Source: Catalinimonas niigatensis
GTDB lineage: Bacteria > Bacteroidota > Bacteroidia > Cytophagales > Cyclobacteriaceae
NCBI RefSeq assembly: GCF_030506285.1
Contig: NZ_CP119422.1
Span: 6,869,501-6,933,500 of the forward strand
Reading direction: 5' to 3'
DNA: 64,000 nt
Under the pieces are notes generated by a model. That model had not been told where the DNA came from, searched no databases, and was given only the letters and a program-made list of their open reading frames with translations. The position numbers were made by a program, and so were the translations under genes. Numbering within the stretch: the stretch's first letter is position 1; the number at the start of each line of letters is the position of its first letter. Below are positions 48,585 through 57,752 of this stretch, piece after piece.

Positions 48585-48720
48585 GAGTTTACCCATCAAA
48601 GTTTAGGGAGAGTGTACATTATTTTATTGTATTTTAGGATTTATGTAAGTTTATGACTATTCATTGCCAGGTTGCAAACGTCAGTTTATAGTGGTTATAT
48701 GATTTTTTTTGAAAACAGCT

Positions 48721-50265
48721 ATGAGTGAGTTATCAGACCAGAATTCTAAACCGCCTTCTTTGACTTCTAAGCAATTCCTTGCAGAAAGTGAAGTTAGTTA
48801 TCAACTTATGATTGATAGTGTAAAGGATTACGCCATTTTTATGTTAGATCCTCAGGGTTATATTTCCAGCTGGAATTCCGGTGCCGAAAAACTAAAAGGA
48901 TATACCAAAGCAGAAATTCTTCACCAGCACTTTTCTGTATTTTATACTGAACAGGATATTCAGAGAAACCATCCTGCCTATGTATTACAAACTGCTGAAA
49001 AAGAAGGCAGATTTGAAGATGAGGGGTGGAGGGTAAAAAAGGATGGCAGCCTGTTCTGGGCCAATGTGGTTATTTCTCTCATCTACAACGAGCAAAAAAA
49101 AATCATCGGTTTTTCTAAAGTTACCCGTGATCTGACCGAAAGGAAAGCGCTGGAAGATAAGTTAATTGAAGCAAAGGAAGAACTAAGAGAGAGCGAAGAA
49201 CGTTCACGCCGCCTCATCGAGACGGTTAAGGATTATGCCATTTTCCTTTTAACCCCGGAGGGTAGGATCGCTACCTGGAATGAGGGGGCTAAAAGAATCA
49301 AAGGCTACGAAGCGGAGGAGATCATTGGCTGCCACTTTTCTAAATTTTATCCCCCTGAGGCTATAATGGCACAATATCCTCAGTTTGAACTTGCCAAAGC
49401 TATGGAAGACGGAAGATTTGAGGACGAAGGATGGAGAATAAAAAAAGACGGTTCAATGTTTTGGGCCAATGTGGTTATTACCCCGGTTTACGATGACCAA
49501 AAACAGCATATTGGCTTTACTAAAATCACCCGTGATCTCAGCGAGCGTGTAAGGAACGAAGCGCTGATGAAGAAGAATATAGCGTTACACAAAATAAATA
49601 CCGATCTGGATAATTTTGTATAGACTGCTTCACACGATCTGAAATCTCCTATCACTAACCTGGAAGGTTTGCTTACCTTGATGAATAGCAAAATAGGGTC
49701 AAAGCTGGATGAATCGGAAAAACAAATTTTACAGATGATGGGAGCTTCGCTCTTAAAACTAAATAATACAATTGGAAACCTGATTGAAGTGACCAAAGCT
49801 CAGAAGAACCTGGAAGAACAATTGGAACCCATTGCTATTCAGGAAATTGTGGAAGATATAAAAGATGAATTAAAACTACAGATTAGTGAGAGCAAAGCGA
49901 AAATTCAGGAAGAATTTTTGATACAAGAGCTGAAATTTGCTAAAGCCAGTTTAAGAAGCATTATGTATAATCTGCTCAGCAATGCCATCAAATATCGCTC
50001 ACCTGAAAGGTTGCCTGTTATAAATATCAGTACTTTTAAAGAAGAAGAGCATACTGTATTGCGCATTCAGGACAATGGGCTTGGGCTTACCCAGAAACAG
50101 GAGGCCAAGCTATTTACCATGTTCAAACGTTTTCACAGACATGTAGAGGGAACCGGCATAGGTTTGTATATCGTAAAAAGAACCATTGAAAATTATGGAG
50201 GAAAAATCCAGGTCAGAAGTAAATTAGATGAGGGTACAGAATTTAAACTTTACTTTCATTCGTAA
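48721..50265 (+). pseudogene. PAS-PAS sensor histidine kinase interrupted by in-frame TAG at 49621
   Basis: From ATG 48721: PAS1 about 24-135 and PAS2 about 160-285, both with WNSGAEKLKGY / WNEGAKRIKGY-type cores. Codon 301 is TAG (49621-49623), right after DLDNFV; the same frame then reads TASHDLKSPITNLEGL, the H-box with the phospho-acceptor His at codon 305, and a full HATPase (LLSNAIKYRSPE, DNGLGLTQKQ, GTGIGLYIVKR) to the stop at 50265. Homologues have Y-T-A-S-H-D here, so one base change (TAT/TAC to TAG) explains it. As written, the kinase is cut before its catalytic core. Confidence 0.8.
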
Positions 50266-51117
50266 TTACCATCAGGCAGCCTTTCAAAGAAAAAATGTTT
50301 TACATCTGATTTTGCACTTTTTAATTTATTGTGATCTTATTTTATCTTAAGTATCAGGAAGTTTTTACACAAACCTTTTATTGTCCTTATTTGTAATGCT
50401 ATACTCAACCATCCTCGTCCTAAAGACGAAGATGATACTTGTCTTATTTTTGTATACACTATATTTGTCCATTTACTTATCTACATAAAGTCAGGCTTGG
50501 TGCCGACAGATCAAATCACACTTTAGCATCATTTGACAGCTTGGTATATCGCACATCCGATCTGTTTTATTCATTCCAGGAAGTGATTAAGTTTTACTGT
50601 GTTTCTCCGTTCCTGTAGTAGCCTACAAGACAAATCAAGCAAACATCACATAAAACGATAACAATCTGTATTCATAAGATGGCAGTTCAGACACTTTGCT
50701 GGTATAGAAGTTATCCGGCAGAAGTGCCGCATAAAATAAGTCTTAAGTATTTATCATTTATTAATAACTCGTAGCAAAATAAAGGTAAAAAACAGGAATC
50801 ATTTACATGGACAAATGGAAGTAAGTTGAATTTCAAGTAGTATGCTGTGGAATGCACTGATTTTAGCGAAGGCCCCTCCAGAAGCATCTTTTAAGTTAAG
50901 AATTCACGTTGTGTGTATATGAAGAGCGTAACTTCATTACATTTATTCTTGGTTCATGATTGTGAACCCGCTGAGTTCTGCAATGGTGGGTTATTATCAG
51001 GTAGTAATAAGCAAAGTAAAAAAGGCTCATAGGAGCCTTTTTTAGAAAATTTAGTCAAACTATCCCAATAGATGGGAGTAAAAGGATTTGTAGTATTATT
51101 CCTTTCCTAATACGTTT
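50266..51117. other. 852-bp spacer with small hairpins
   Basis: No credible ORF on either strand. Short hairpins at 50716-50729 (CGGCA-GAAG-TGCCG) and 50951-50968 (GGTTCA / TGAACC), and an 11-bp terminator stem at 51018-51043. A noncoding transcript is possible but not shown. Confidence 0.4.
51018..51043. terminator. Bidirectional terminator near ThuA
   Basis: Stem AAAAAAGGCTC / GAGCCTTTTTT with ATAG loop. On the minus strand it lies about 75 bp after the ThuA stop; the T-run is equally good on the plus strand, where no gene precedes it closely. Confidence 0.8.
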
Positions 51118-52152
51118 TTACTTTTCCCATTTTCTGGAGACCGTCTGGTCTGGGGAAGGAAAGTCTTCAGGGATATCCTGGCTCACCTCACCGGTAGCAG
51201 CCCATTCTGCTCCTCGCTGCAGGGTGGTAATGAAACCTGCACATTCCATAGAGTAATCAAAGTGTCCCAAGGCGGTATGAAAAACACGACCCTGACCGTA
51301 GTTGATAGCCATCAGCAGAGGTACATGTTGACCCATACCTTTTACGGATGGATTCCAGGGAGGGGCATTGCCTTCTACATCTGAGTAAGCCGTAGCTAAA
51401 ATGGTGGCATTCTCAAAAGGACCTCTCATGCGCTCATACAATTCATCCTGAGCATGAAGCCACTCGATGGGCAATCCTTCCATGATAGGATGTTCCGGTG
51501 CTCGTGAGGTAATCAGAAAATCATATTCCGCTCCGTGAGATCCACATATACCAGCAGCATGATCTATTTCTAGCTCTCCGGCATCCGTATAATACGCATA
51601 AGGTCCTGTGGTACTATCGCGTCCACCCCAGGCACCCAGACCGATCATTTTATTGTATTCTTGCCAATCTCCCCAGGCATTGTTAGCAGCATGTACGATG
51701 ACCAGTCCACCCCCATTTTGCATGTAGTTTTCAAAACTTTTTTTGGTTTCTTCAGGCCATTGGGGAGAGTCTGCTCCCAGATTAGAGACAATTAGGTCAT
51801 ACTGACTAAAGTCTATGGAAAAGCGAGAGGTTTTGATAGGTTTATCGGAGATCCCATAAGCTGTTGAATCCAGCGAATAAGTCTTTATGAAATAAGTGTA
51901 GGGTTCTGGCCGGGACTGGTTGTATTTGATGCCAAGCCATACCGAATCCATGCGATGGATGTCTACCTTAAAAAGCCCGGTTTGTTCCAGATAATCCTGC
52001 ATCATCATGGAGGTTTTAGGCCACACATAATGGTTATTCTGACCATCAATGATGAGAGCCATGAGTTTTGAAGAAGGAGCTTCTGTGACGGTGGTCTGAC
52101 TGCATGCAGTCAAAAAGAGAAATACTGCAATGATCCAGTGAAGTTTAATCAT
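51118..52152 (-). CDS. ThuA-domain lipoprotein (trehalose-utilisation-like)
   Basis: 344 aa. Lipobox LTAC (Cys17). The type-1-glutamine-amidotransferase-like ThuA core shows MALIIDGQNNHYVWPKTS, DLIVSNLGADSPQWPEE, GGGLVIVHAANNAWGDW and GRVFHTALGHFDYS. Bacteroidota often carry many ThuA proteins beside sugar-oxidation genes; here it is solitary. The lipid anchor suggests an envelope location. Confidence 0.88.
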   Translation of the reverse strand: MIKLHWIIAVFLFLTACSQTTVTEAPSSKLMALIIDGQNNHYVWPKTSMMMQDYLEQTGLFKVDIHRMDSVWLGIKYNQSRPEPYTYFIKTYSLDSTAYGISDKPIKTSRFSIDFSQYDLIVSNLGADSPQWPEETKKSFENYMQNGGGLVIVHAANNAWGDWQEYNKMIGLGAWGGRDSTTGPYAYYTDAGELEIDHAAGICGSHGAEYDFLITSRAPEHPIMEGLPIEWLHAQDELYERMRGPFENATILATAYSDVEGNAPPWNPSVKGMGQHVPLLMAINYGQGRVFHTALGHFDYSMECAGFITTLQRGAEWAATGEVSQDIPEDFPSPDQTVSRKWEK

Positions 52153-52359
52153 GTAAGTCTAGTTTTAGGTTGAATCAAGCTTTTGATGTTAAAGGCTAAA
52201 GTGAGAAATAAAATTAACAGAAAGGCCATTACCCACAAACATCTCTGTGAAATATCATAAACTAAAACTTAAAACCAGTAGTGGTACAGGATACCTGTTC
52301 AACCCGAACAGATTTTCTTTATCCGTTGCTTTTGATTTACAGTTATAGAGTATAAAGAA

Positions 52360-53354
52360 TATTACGGTTGATATTGTAAGGGAATAAAAAAGGGCTGTTC
52401 GCTGTCAATTGATTATGACAAAAACAAACAACATACTGAACAGCCCAAGTCAATTTAACGCAATAACCGGCTTAAGCCCAAAGGAATTCATGGATTTATT
52501 GTACTATTTTGCACCAATTGCTGAAGAGTATTATCGCCACCATGATATGAAAGGCCAAAGTCGCAAGGTGACTCGTTACCAAGAAAGAAGCGATAGTAGT
52601 TTGACTGGTCCGGTTAATAAATTACTTTTTATACTAAGCTACATGAAAGAAAATCCAAACCAAGCATATCATGGATTGATGTTCTCCATGAGCCAAGGAA
52701 AAGTTAGTCTATGGGTGAATCAGCTATCTTCTTTGCTTGAGAAAGCTTTAAATAAGACAGATAAAATGCCCAAGCGAGAGATCAATAAGTTCTACAATTT
52801 CTTGTATGCCTACGTTGAAGTAATCATATTCATGGACGTAGTGGAACGCAGGATAGGCCGTTCACCAGATTATCAGGTTCAAAAAGATCACTACAGCGGG
52901 AAAAAAGGCTGTCACACCTTAAAGAACCTATTGATCACTAATGATGAAGGAAAGATTATTTTCCTAGGAGAGACCTTTGAGGGCAGCGTACATGATAAGA
53001 AAATGTATGACCTGGCAGCACTCAAATTCCCTGATCAATGGCACTCTCTATGGGTAGACCTAGGTTTCTTAGGTATTGAGGAGGGGGGTAGAAATATTCA
53101 TGCCTGAAAAGAAGCCTAAAGCCGACGCGGCGCGGGAAAAGAGCTTTCTAACTTTCAAAAGGAGCTAAATACGCTCATTTCAAGCATTAGAGTGAAAGTG
53201 GAGCATGCTATTGCTGGAGTAAAAAGACTCAAAATTATCAGAAACCAAATCAGATTACATGGATGGCAGAAAAGAGACAGGATGATGAATATCGCCTGTG
53301 AATTGCACAACCTCAGATGCCAAAGATGGGCTGCTTAAAAAGCTAACCGTAATA
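52360..53354 (+). mobile_element. IS5-like insertion sequence (about 995 bp), 10-bp terminal inverted repeats
   Basis: Flanking inverted repeats TATTACGGTT (52360-52369) and AACCGTAATA (53345-53354) bracket a DDE transposase gene. A target duplication is not certain; both ends abut TA-rich sequence. Inside the left end, GGGCTGTTC (52392) and GAACAGCCC (52438) form an inverted repeat around the transposase start, possibly limiting translation. tRNA-Arg lies about 120 bp to the right. Confidence 0.7.
52415..53338 (+). pseudogene. IS5-family DDE transposase with two compensating frameshifts
   Basis: ATG 52415. HTH-like N-terminus (MTKTNNILNSPSQFNAITG, LSPKEFMDLLYYF), then DDE core: MDVVERRIGRSPDY (first Asp), HYSGKKGCHTLKN and GSVHDKKMYD (second Asp). 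The frame breaks at a six-G run near 53083-53089: the starting frame ends at TGA 53105. One frame over reads VEIFMPEKKPKAD, and near 53130-53142 the original frame resumes with ELSNFQKELNTL and VEHAIAGVKRLK (catalytic Glu) to TAA 53338. As written it is non-functional unless ribosomes slip twice. Confidence 0.75.
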
Positions 53355-53420
53355 AACTCTAATATATTAATGAAAAAGACAAAAAAATTTTATCAGAAAG
53401 AATTTGTCTCAGTAAAAAAC

Positions 53421-53469
53421 AAAAAAAAACCTTCATAAGATACTGAAAATAAGCTATTTATGAAGGTTT
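53421..53469 (-). terminator. Terminator of tRNA-Arg
   Basis: On the minus strand, a 12-bp stem (AAACCTTCATAA arm at 53427-53438 and its complement at 53458-53469), then a T-run interrupted by one G, starting 6 bp after the tRNA 3' end. Confidence 0.8.
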
Positions 53470-53474
53470 ATGAG

Positions 53475-53548
53475 TGATCCCGCCAGGACTCGAACCTGGA
53501 ACCTACTGCTTAGAAGGCAGTTGCTCTATCCAGTTGAGCTACGAGACC
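53475..53548 (-). tRNA. tRNA-Arg (anticodon TCT)
   Basis: 74 nt on the minus strand. Acceptor GGTCTCG pairs with CGGGATC (two G-U), D-arm GCTCAACTGGATAGAGC, anticodon stem ACTGC / GCAGT with loop CTTCTAA (anticodon TCT, reads AGA), variable TAGGT, T-arm CCAGG-TTCGAGT-CCTGG, discriminator A. No CCA is encoded. No integrase or attachment duplicate was found next to it. Confidence 0.95.
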
Positions 53549-53697
53549 ATTGTGCAAGGGGAGTGTTTACGATAACTCTCATTTCCTTGAGTCAAGAGGC
53601 CTTTAAGCTCACCTTCTTTCCGAAGGCTTTTCTTAAATGAGCTGCAAATGTAAGGAATATCTGCCTAATTATGCAAGGTCAAAAGATAGAATTTCAA

Positions 53698-55560
53698 TCA
53701 GCGATAACCTTGTGCCTGCAAATCAAACAGCTCAGCATATTTTCCTCCTTTAAGTAATAATTCCTCATGTGTCCCAATTTCCAGCAATCCACCATTTTCA
53801 AGTACCAAAATCCGGTCAGCCATGCGTACGGTAGAGAAACGGTGAGAAATCAACACCGCACTTTTGCCTAAAGTTAAATCAGCAAAACGATGGAAGACTT
53901 CGTATTCAGCCCGAGCATCTAAGGCCGCTGTGGGTTCGTCCAGTACTAAAAGCTGCGCATCGCGCATGTACGCCCTACTGATAGCGATCTTCTGCCATTC
54001 TCCGCCTGATAGGTTTACACCTTCAGCAAAACGACGGCCAATCATCTGCTCATAACCTTTGGGTAATTTGCTAATGACCTGGTCAGCCATGCCCCGATAA
54101 GCAGCGTCATCTACTTTAAGACGATTGTCTTTTTCTTCAATTTTACCTACAGCAATGTTGGTGGAAGCATTCATCTGGTAACGTACAAAGTCCTGAAAAA
54201 TGACCCCTATAGCTTCCCTTAGCTGAGTAGGGTGGTATTCTCTCAGATCAACACCATCCAGTAATATGCGGCCTTCGTTGGGATCGTAGAGACGAGTAAG
54301 TAGTTTGATAATGGTTGTTTTTCCCGCACCGTTCTCACCTACCAATGCCAGCTTTTCTCCGGCATGTAGCGTAAACGATAAATTTCGTACCGCCCAGATA
54401 TTGGTATTAGGATATTTAAAACCCACATTCTCAAAAGTAAAACCCTGTTGAATGGGCTGGGGTACAGATAATGAATTTTCGTTCAGGGCAATGAGTGGTT
54501 TCATCTCAAAGAAGTCAAAGAAATCCTGTAGGTAAAGCGAACCTTCGGCCATACTGGAAAATTGGTTGAGTACATTCTCAAGCAACCCTCTCAGTCTAGC
54601 AAAAGAACCTGCCAGGAAAGTAAGATCTCCAATGCTGAGCTGGCCATTCACCGTTTGTAGAATGATCATAACGTAGGCTCCGTAATATCCGGCACTGCCG
54701 ATGGCCGCAAAAGCGCTCCCCCAACGCGCACGGGCAATGGCTACTTTCCGATTGGCCAGATAATATTGATCTGCCAGTTTGCTAAAACGATCTACCAGAA
54801 AATTTGACAGACCAAATATCTTGACTTCTTTAGCCGTTTCATCACTGGCTCCGATAAAACGAAAATAATCCAGCTCTCGTCTCTCAGGTGTCCACTGGTT
54901 GTTGAGTGAATAACTGCGCTCGTTGAAGTGGGATTCTCCCAGAAATGCCGGTACCACCGCCACCAGGATCAGTAGAATAAGCCAGGGATTAAAGGCTATC
55001 AGTCCTACCGCCAAGAAGCCGATGGTAATGGTACTTTGAAACTGGCTCAACACCTGTGTCATCAAAGTTGTGCGTCGGATGGTTTGACGCCGGGCTCGTT
55101 CTAGTTTGTCATAGAAATCAGCATCTTCAAACTGGGCCAGATCCAGTGTGCCGGCATGCTCCATAAGCCGTACCGATGATTCATTGGAAAATTTATCACC
55201 TAAAAGGCTGTCCAGCAGCACAGTGGCACGGTTGATTGCATCTGAAATAATGGCCAGCAGAAACTCCAGTCCGATGTAGGTGAACAAAAGCGATAAGTCA
55301 TCTGAACCGTTAGTTTGGGTAATGCGTACCACCTCATCTATGATGAGCTTACCAATGTAAAGCATCGATACCGGAATGGCCGAGCGTACTATACGCAGGA
55401 TGACGTTTGCAGAGAACATCCTCGGGTTAGATTGCCATATCAGCTTAAAAAAAGCAGGCAAATGCTTTAATGCCTGAAATCTTTCTTTCAGAGAAAGGCT
55501 TTTGCCACTGTCTACTTTATCTTTTGCCGAAGCTTGTTTTTTATGATTGTCAGAATTCAT
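53698..55560 (-). CDS. ABC exporter (fused membrane and ATPase domains)
   Basis: 620 aa half-transporter. Transmembrane domain about 40-345 and nucleotide-binding domain about 380-615: Walker A GENGAGKTTII, signature LSGGEWQKIA, Walker B LLVLDEPTAAL and H-loop ISHR. Works as a dimer; exporter-type (lipid, peptide or drug). Substrate not predictable. Divergent from the XRE-S24 regulator (72 bp apart), which may control it. Confidence 0.94.
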   Translation of the reverse strand: MNSDNHKKQASAKDKVDSGKSLSLKERFQALKHLPAFFKLIWQSNPRMFSANVILRIVRSAIPVSMLYIGKLIIDEVVRITQTNGSDDLSLLFTYIGLEFLLAIISDAINRATVLLDSLLGDKFSNESSVRLMEHAGTLDLAQFEDADFYDKLERARRQTIRRTTLMTQVLSQFQSTITIGFLAVGLIAFNPWLILLILVAVVPAFLGESHFNERSYSLNNQWTPERRELDYFRFIGASDETAKEVKIFGLSNFLVDRFSKLADQYYLANRKVAIARARWGSAFAAIGSAGYYGAYVMIILQTVNGQLSIGDLTFLAGSFARLRGLLENVLNQFSSMAEGSLYLQDFFDFFEMKPLIALNENSLSVPQPIQQGFTFENVGFKYPNTNIWAVRNLSFTLHAGEKLALVGENGAGKTTIIKLLTRLYDPNEGRILLDGVDLREYHPTQLREAIGVIFQDFVRYQMNASTNIAVGKIEEKDNRLKVDDAAYRGMADQVISKLPKGYEQMIGRRFAEGVNLSGGEWQKIAISRAYMRDAQLLVLDEPTAALDARAEYEVFHRFADLTLGKSAVLISHRFSTVRMADRILVLENGGLLEIGTHEELLLKGGKYAELFDLQAQGYR

Positions 55561-55632
55561 TTTTAGTTGAAAGCGAAACTTTTTGTATACTTACTGAGTA
55601 CTTTAGCTAATTGCTAAATAAAACCTACTGCC

Positions 55633-56580
55633 TTGCATACGGCTAGTCAAAATATCCGGTACCTCAGAAGAAAGTACCAGTTTACACAAGAACAAATGGC
55701 CCGGAAGCTGGGCATCAAAAGATCCTTGCTGGGAGCTTATGAAGAAGCCAGAGCAAATCCCAGGCTGGAGGTGCTGGTAAAAGCAGCCGAACTATTCAAC
55801 GTATCGGTAGATCAGTTAGTTTCTGATCCTATTGGAGAGCTTCACAAAGAGCCTGCTGCCAAAAATATGCATACTGGAAGTGCATCTCAGAATAGAGACT
55901 TCCGGACTGGACTGTCCCGGACTGGACTGTCCCGGACTGGACTGTCTCGATATTCAAAGGAAACTGAAGAACAGAAAACAGTAGATACACAGCGTCAAGG
56001 GCCTTTTTTGCCTCCCAGAAAAATAGCTTTTCCATCTTCGGATACAAAAAAGTCATTGCAGCGCCTGCGTTTAGTGCCCGAAACAGCGTTTAAGCAGTAT
56101 TTTTTTAATGCATTAGAAGAGGAGTACCTAAAGGGGCTTCCCGAAATGATACTTCCTTTGCCTTCGGTTGCAGATGCCAAGTATCGGGCGTTTGAGGTCA
56201 AAGATAACGCCATGCAGCCCATCTGCCGGGGAGCTATCGTAGTAGGACGACAGATAGAAAATATTCAGCAGCTCAAGGATGGTAAATCTCATATCCTGAC
56301 TACCCGAACAGAAGGCATACTGTTTCGTCGGGTGTTCAACCACATAGAAAAATCGGGAAATTTACTTCTGGAAGCTAATCATAGGGAGTATGAACCAATC
56401 CATTTTTCGGTATTGGGTAGGGAAGTAGAAGCCTGGGAAGTGGTACTTTATATTTCTGCCGAAGCACCTTCTCAACCTATAGAAAGTGAACAGTCTATGG
56501 ATTTGCCCAGGTTGACTTCCATTGTCATGGGATTGCAGCAGGAAGTAATGAAGCTTAAAGAGGGAATGAGAAGCCATTAG
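55633..56580 (+). CDS. XRE-family regulator with S24/LexA-like C-terminal domain
   Basis: 315 aa from TTG 55633; an in-frame TAA at 55615 leaves no room for another start. HTH_XRE 8-62 (QEQMARKLGIKRSLLGAYEE). A linker contains RTGLS three times in tandem. The C-terminal half (about 180-285) resembles S24-like domains (FEVKDNAMQPICRGAIVVGRQI, HILTTRTEGILFRRVFN), but the Ser of the catalytic S-M-x-P motif is Ala here (N-A-M-Q-P), so self-cleavage is unlikely. A final coiled tail (SIVMGLQQEVMKLKEGM). Divergent from the ABC exporter; 4-bp convergent overlap downstream. Confidence 0.85.
   Translation: MHTASQNIRYLRRKYQFTQEQMARKLGIKRSLLGAYEEARANPRLEVLVKAAELFNVSVDQLVSDPIGELHKEPAAKNMHTGSASQNRDFRTGLSRTGLSRTGLSRYSKETEEQKTVDTQRQGPFLPPRKIAFPSSDTKKSLQRLRLVPETAFKQYFFNALEEEYLKGLPEMILPLPSVADAKYRAFEVKDNAMQPICRGAIVVGRQIENIQQLKDGKSHILTTRTEGILFRRVFNHIEKSGNLLLEANHREYEPIHFSVLGREVEAWEVVLYISAEAPSQPIESEQSMDLPRLTSIVMGLQQEVMKLKEGMRSH
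55902..55946 (+). repeat. Three perfect 15-bp tandem repeats inside the XRE regulator
   Basis: CCGGACTGGACTGTC repeated at 55902, 55917 and 55932, in frame, encoding RTGLS three times in the HTH-S24 linker. A multiple of three, so copy-number change would lengthen or shorten the linker without breaking the frame. Confidence 0.95.
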
Positions 56581-57362
56581 GAGAAAAATTCTTTTAGCAT
56601 CTTTTCCAACTTACCTACCGCATCTACCTTCTTGCTGGGATTGGTCACGGCTTTGCCTAATTCATACCAAAGTCCATCTCCCTGATCTATGTATTTACCA
56701 GGTGCGTCAGGTAGATTTTGTTTTGCTTTTTCAGGGTCATAATCTGGAAGATAAACAGCCTGTAATAAAGGCATCAGTTGTTCCCATAATAAATTGTGCT
56801 CTTTCTTTTTCCCTACTTTTTCCTGCACTACTTGTAGGCTGCGCTGGCTGAACCTGACATGGATATGTATAATTTGCTTATTGCTTTTACCTTGTTCTAC
56901 ATAGCTAATTTCTAAGGGAAGCTCTTTCTCGCTAATCTCGTATATTGCCTGTATGATTTCCTGTACAAAGTATTCCCAATCTTCCGCATTATCGGGTATG
57001 CCTTTTGTCTGTTCGCTGTTGGTATAGTCAATCAACAGTTCCAGTAAATGCTGACTGTTGGGTTTGGGCTTTTCAATGAGCGTTTTGGTCTTGTTTAGAA
57101 AATCCAGAGTAGCAGCTTTCCATACTTTGGGAAGTGCGCCTTTCCATTCAAAATCGTCCTCCGGACTAAAACCTTCTTCCAGTATTTCTTCTTCTGTAAG
57201 CTGATCCCGGTCTGTGTAATTGATCTGAAAATAAGCCAAAGGTTCTTCCAAAGAAAAATCAAGTTGAAGCAGATACTCATGGCTGTAGGGTGGGGGAGCA
57301 AGCAGTGTCTGAAAGCGGACTTCTAATCTATCTGTATTGTGATTGTGTTCAAGGATCAGCAT
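56577..57362 (-). CDS. Hypothetical protein (261 aa)
   Basis: No recognised domain. MLILEHNHNTDRLEVRFQTL, then acidic central blocks (EEEILEEGFSPEDDFEWKG) and a helical C-terminus (LWYELGKAVTNPSKKVDAVG). Soluble, no signal. Overlaps the end of the XRE regulator by 4 bp on the opposite strand. Its composition and strand-helix pattern look genuine. Confidence 0.7.
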   Translation of the reverse strand: MLILEHNHNTDRLEVRFQTLLAPPPYSHEYLLQLDFSLEEPLAYFQINYTDRDQLTEEEILEEGFSPEDDFEWKGALPKVWKAATLDFLNKTKTLIEKPKPNSQHLLELLIDYTNSEQTKGIPDNAEDWEYFVQEIIQAIYEISEKELPLEISYVEQGKSNKQIIHIHVRFSQRSLQVVQEKVGKKKEHNLLWEQLMPLLQAVYLPDYDPEKAKQNLPDAPGKYIDQGDGLWYELGKAVTNPSKKVDAVGKLEKMLKEFFS

Positions 57363-57752
57363 AGGACTTCATGGGTATTTTTACGGTAAATATAGTGTCT
57401 TTTCCTAATGTTGATACAACACCAATATTCCTACAGAGTTTTTCTATTATTTCTTATACAATTTGCAAAGTCTAAAACCTGAACCGATGCACGTATATGT
57501 TAATGTGAAGAAAATATCCACTATTATGGATATGATGTTAATCAGACAAATATCAGCACCATTGTTATTATCTACCCTTAGACAGAAACAGCATCATCTG
57601 CTTGAGGATTGATAAGGCTGTTTATATGGGAAATACTTCTTTAGTCCAGCATAACAAGCGATTATTTTTAAAAGGATTAGACACGGTCAGGGAGAGAAAC
57701 TGTGAATTTTGTCATTTTTTTGGTGCTGAATATACGCTAATTAGAGGTTAAA
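57363..57752. other. 390-bp spacer
   Basis: Nothing recognised apart from a 42-codon plus-strand frame starting near 57487 with no supporting signal, which I do not call. Confidence 0.4.

Noticed and set aside
53421-53548. Integration hotspot at tRNA-Arg
   Set aside because: No integrase gene and no duplicated tRNA 3' end were seen; the nearby IS is of a class that does not target tRNA genes specifically.
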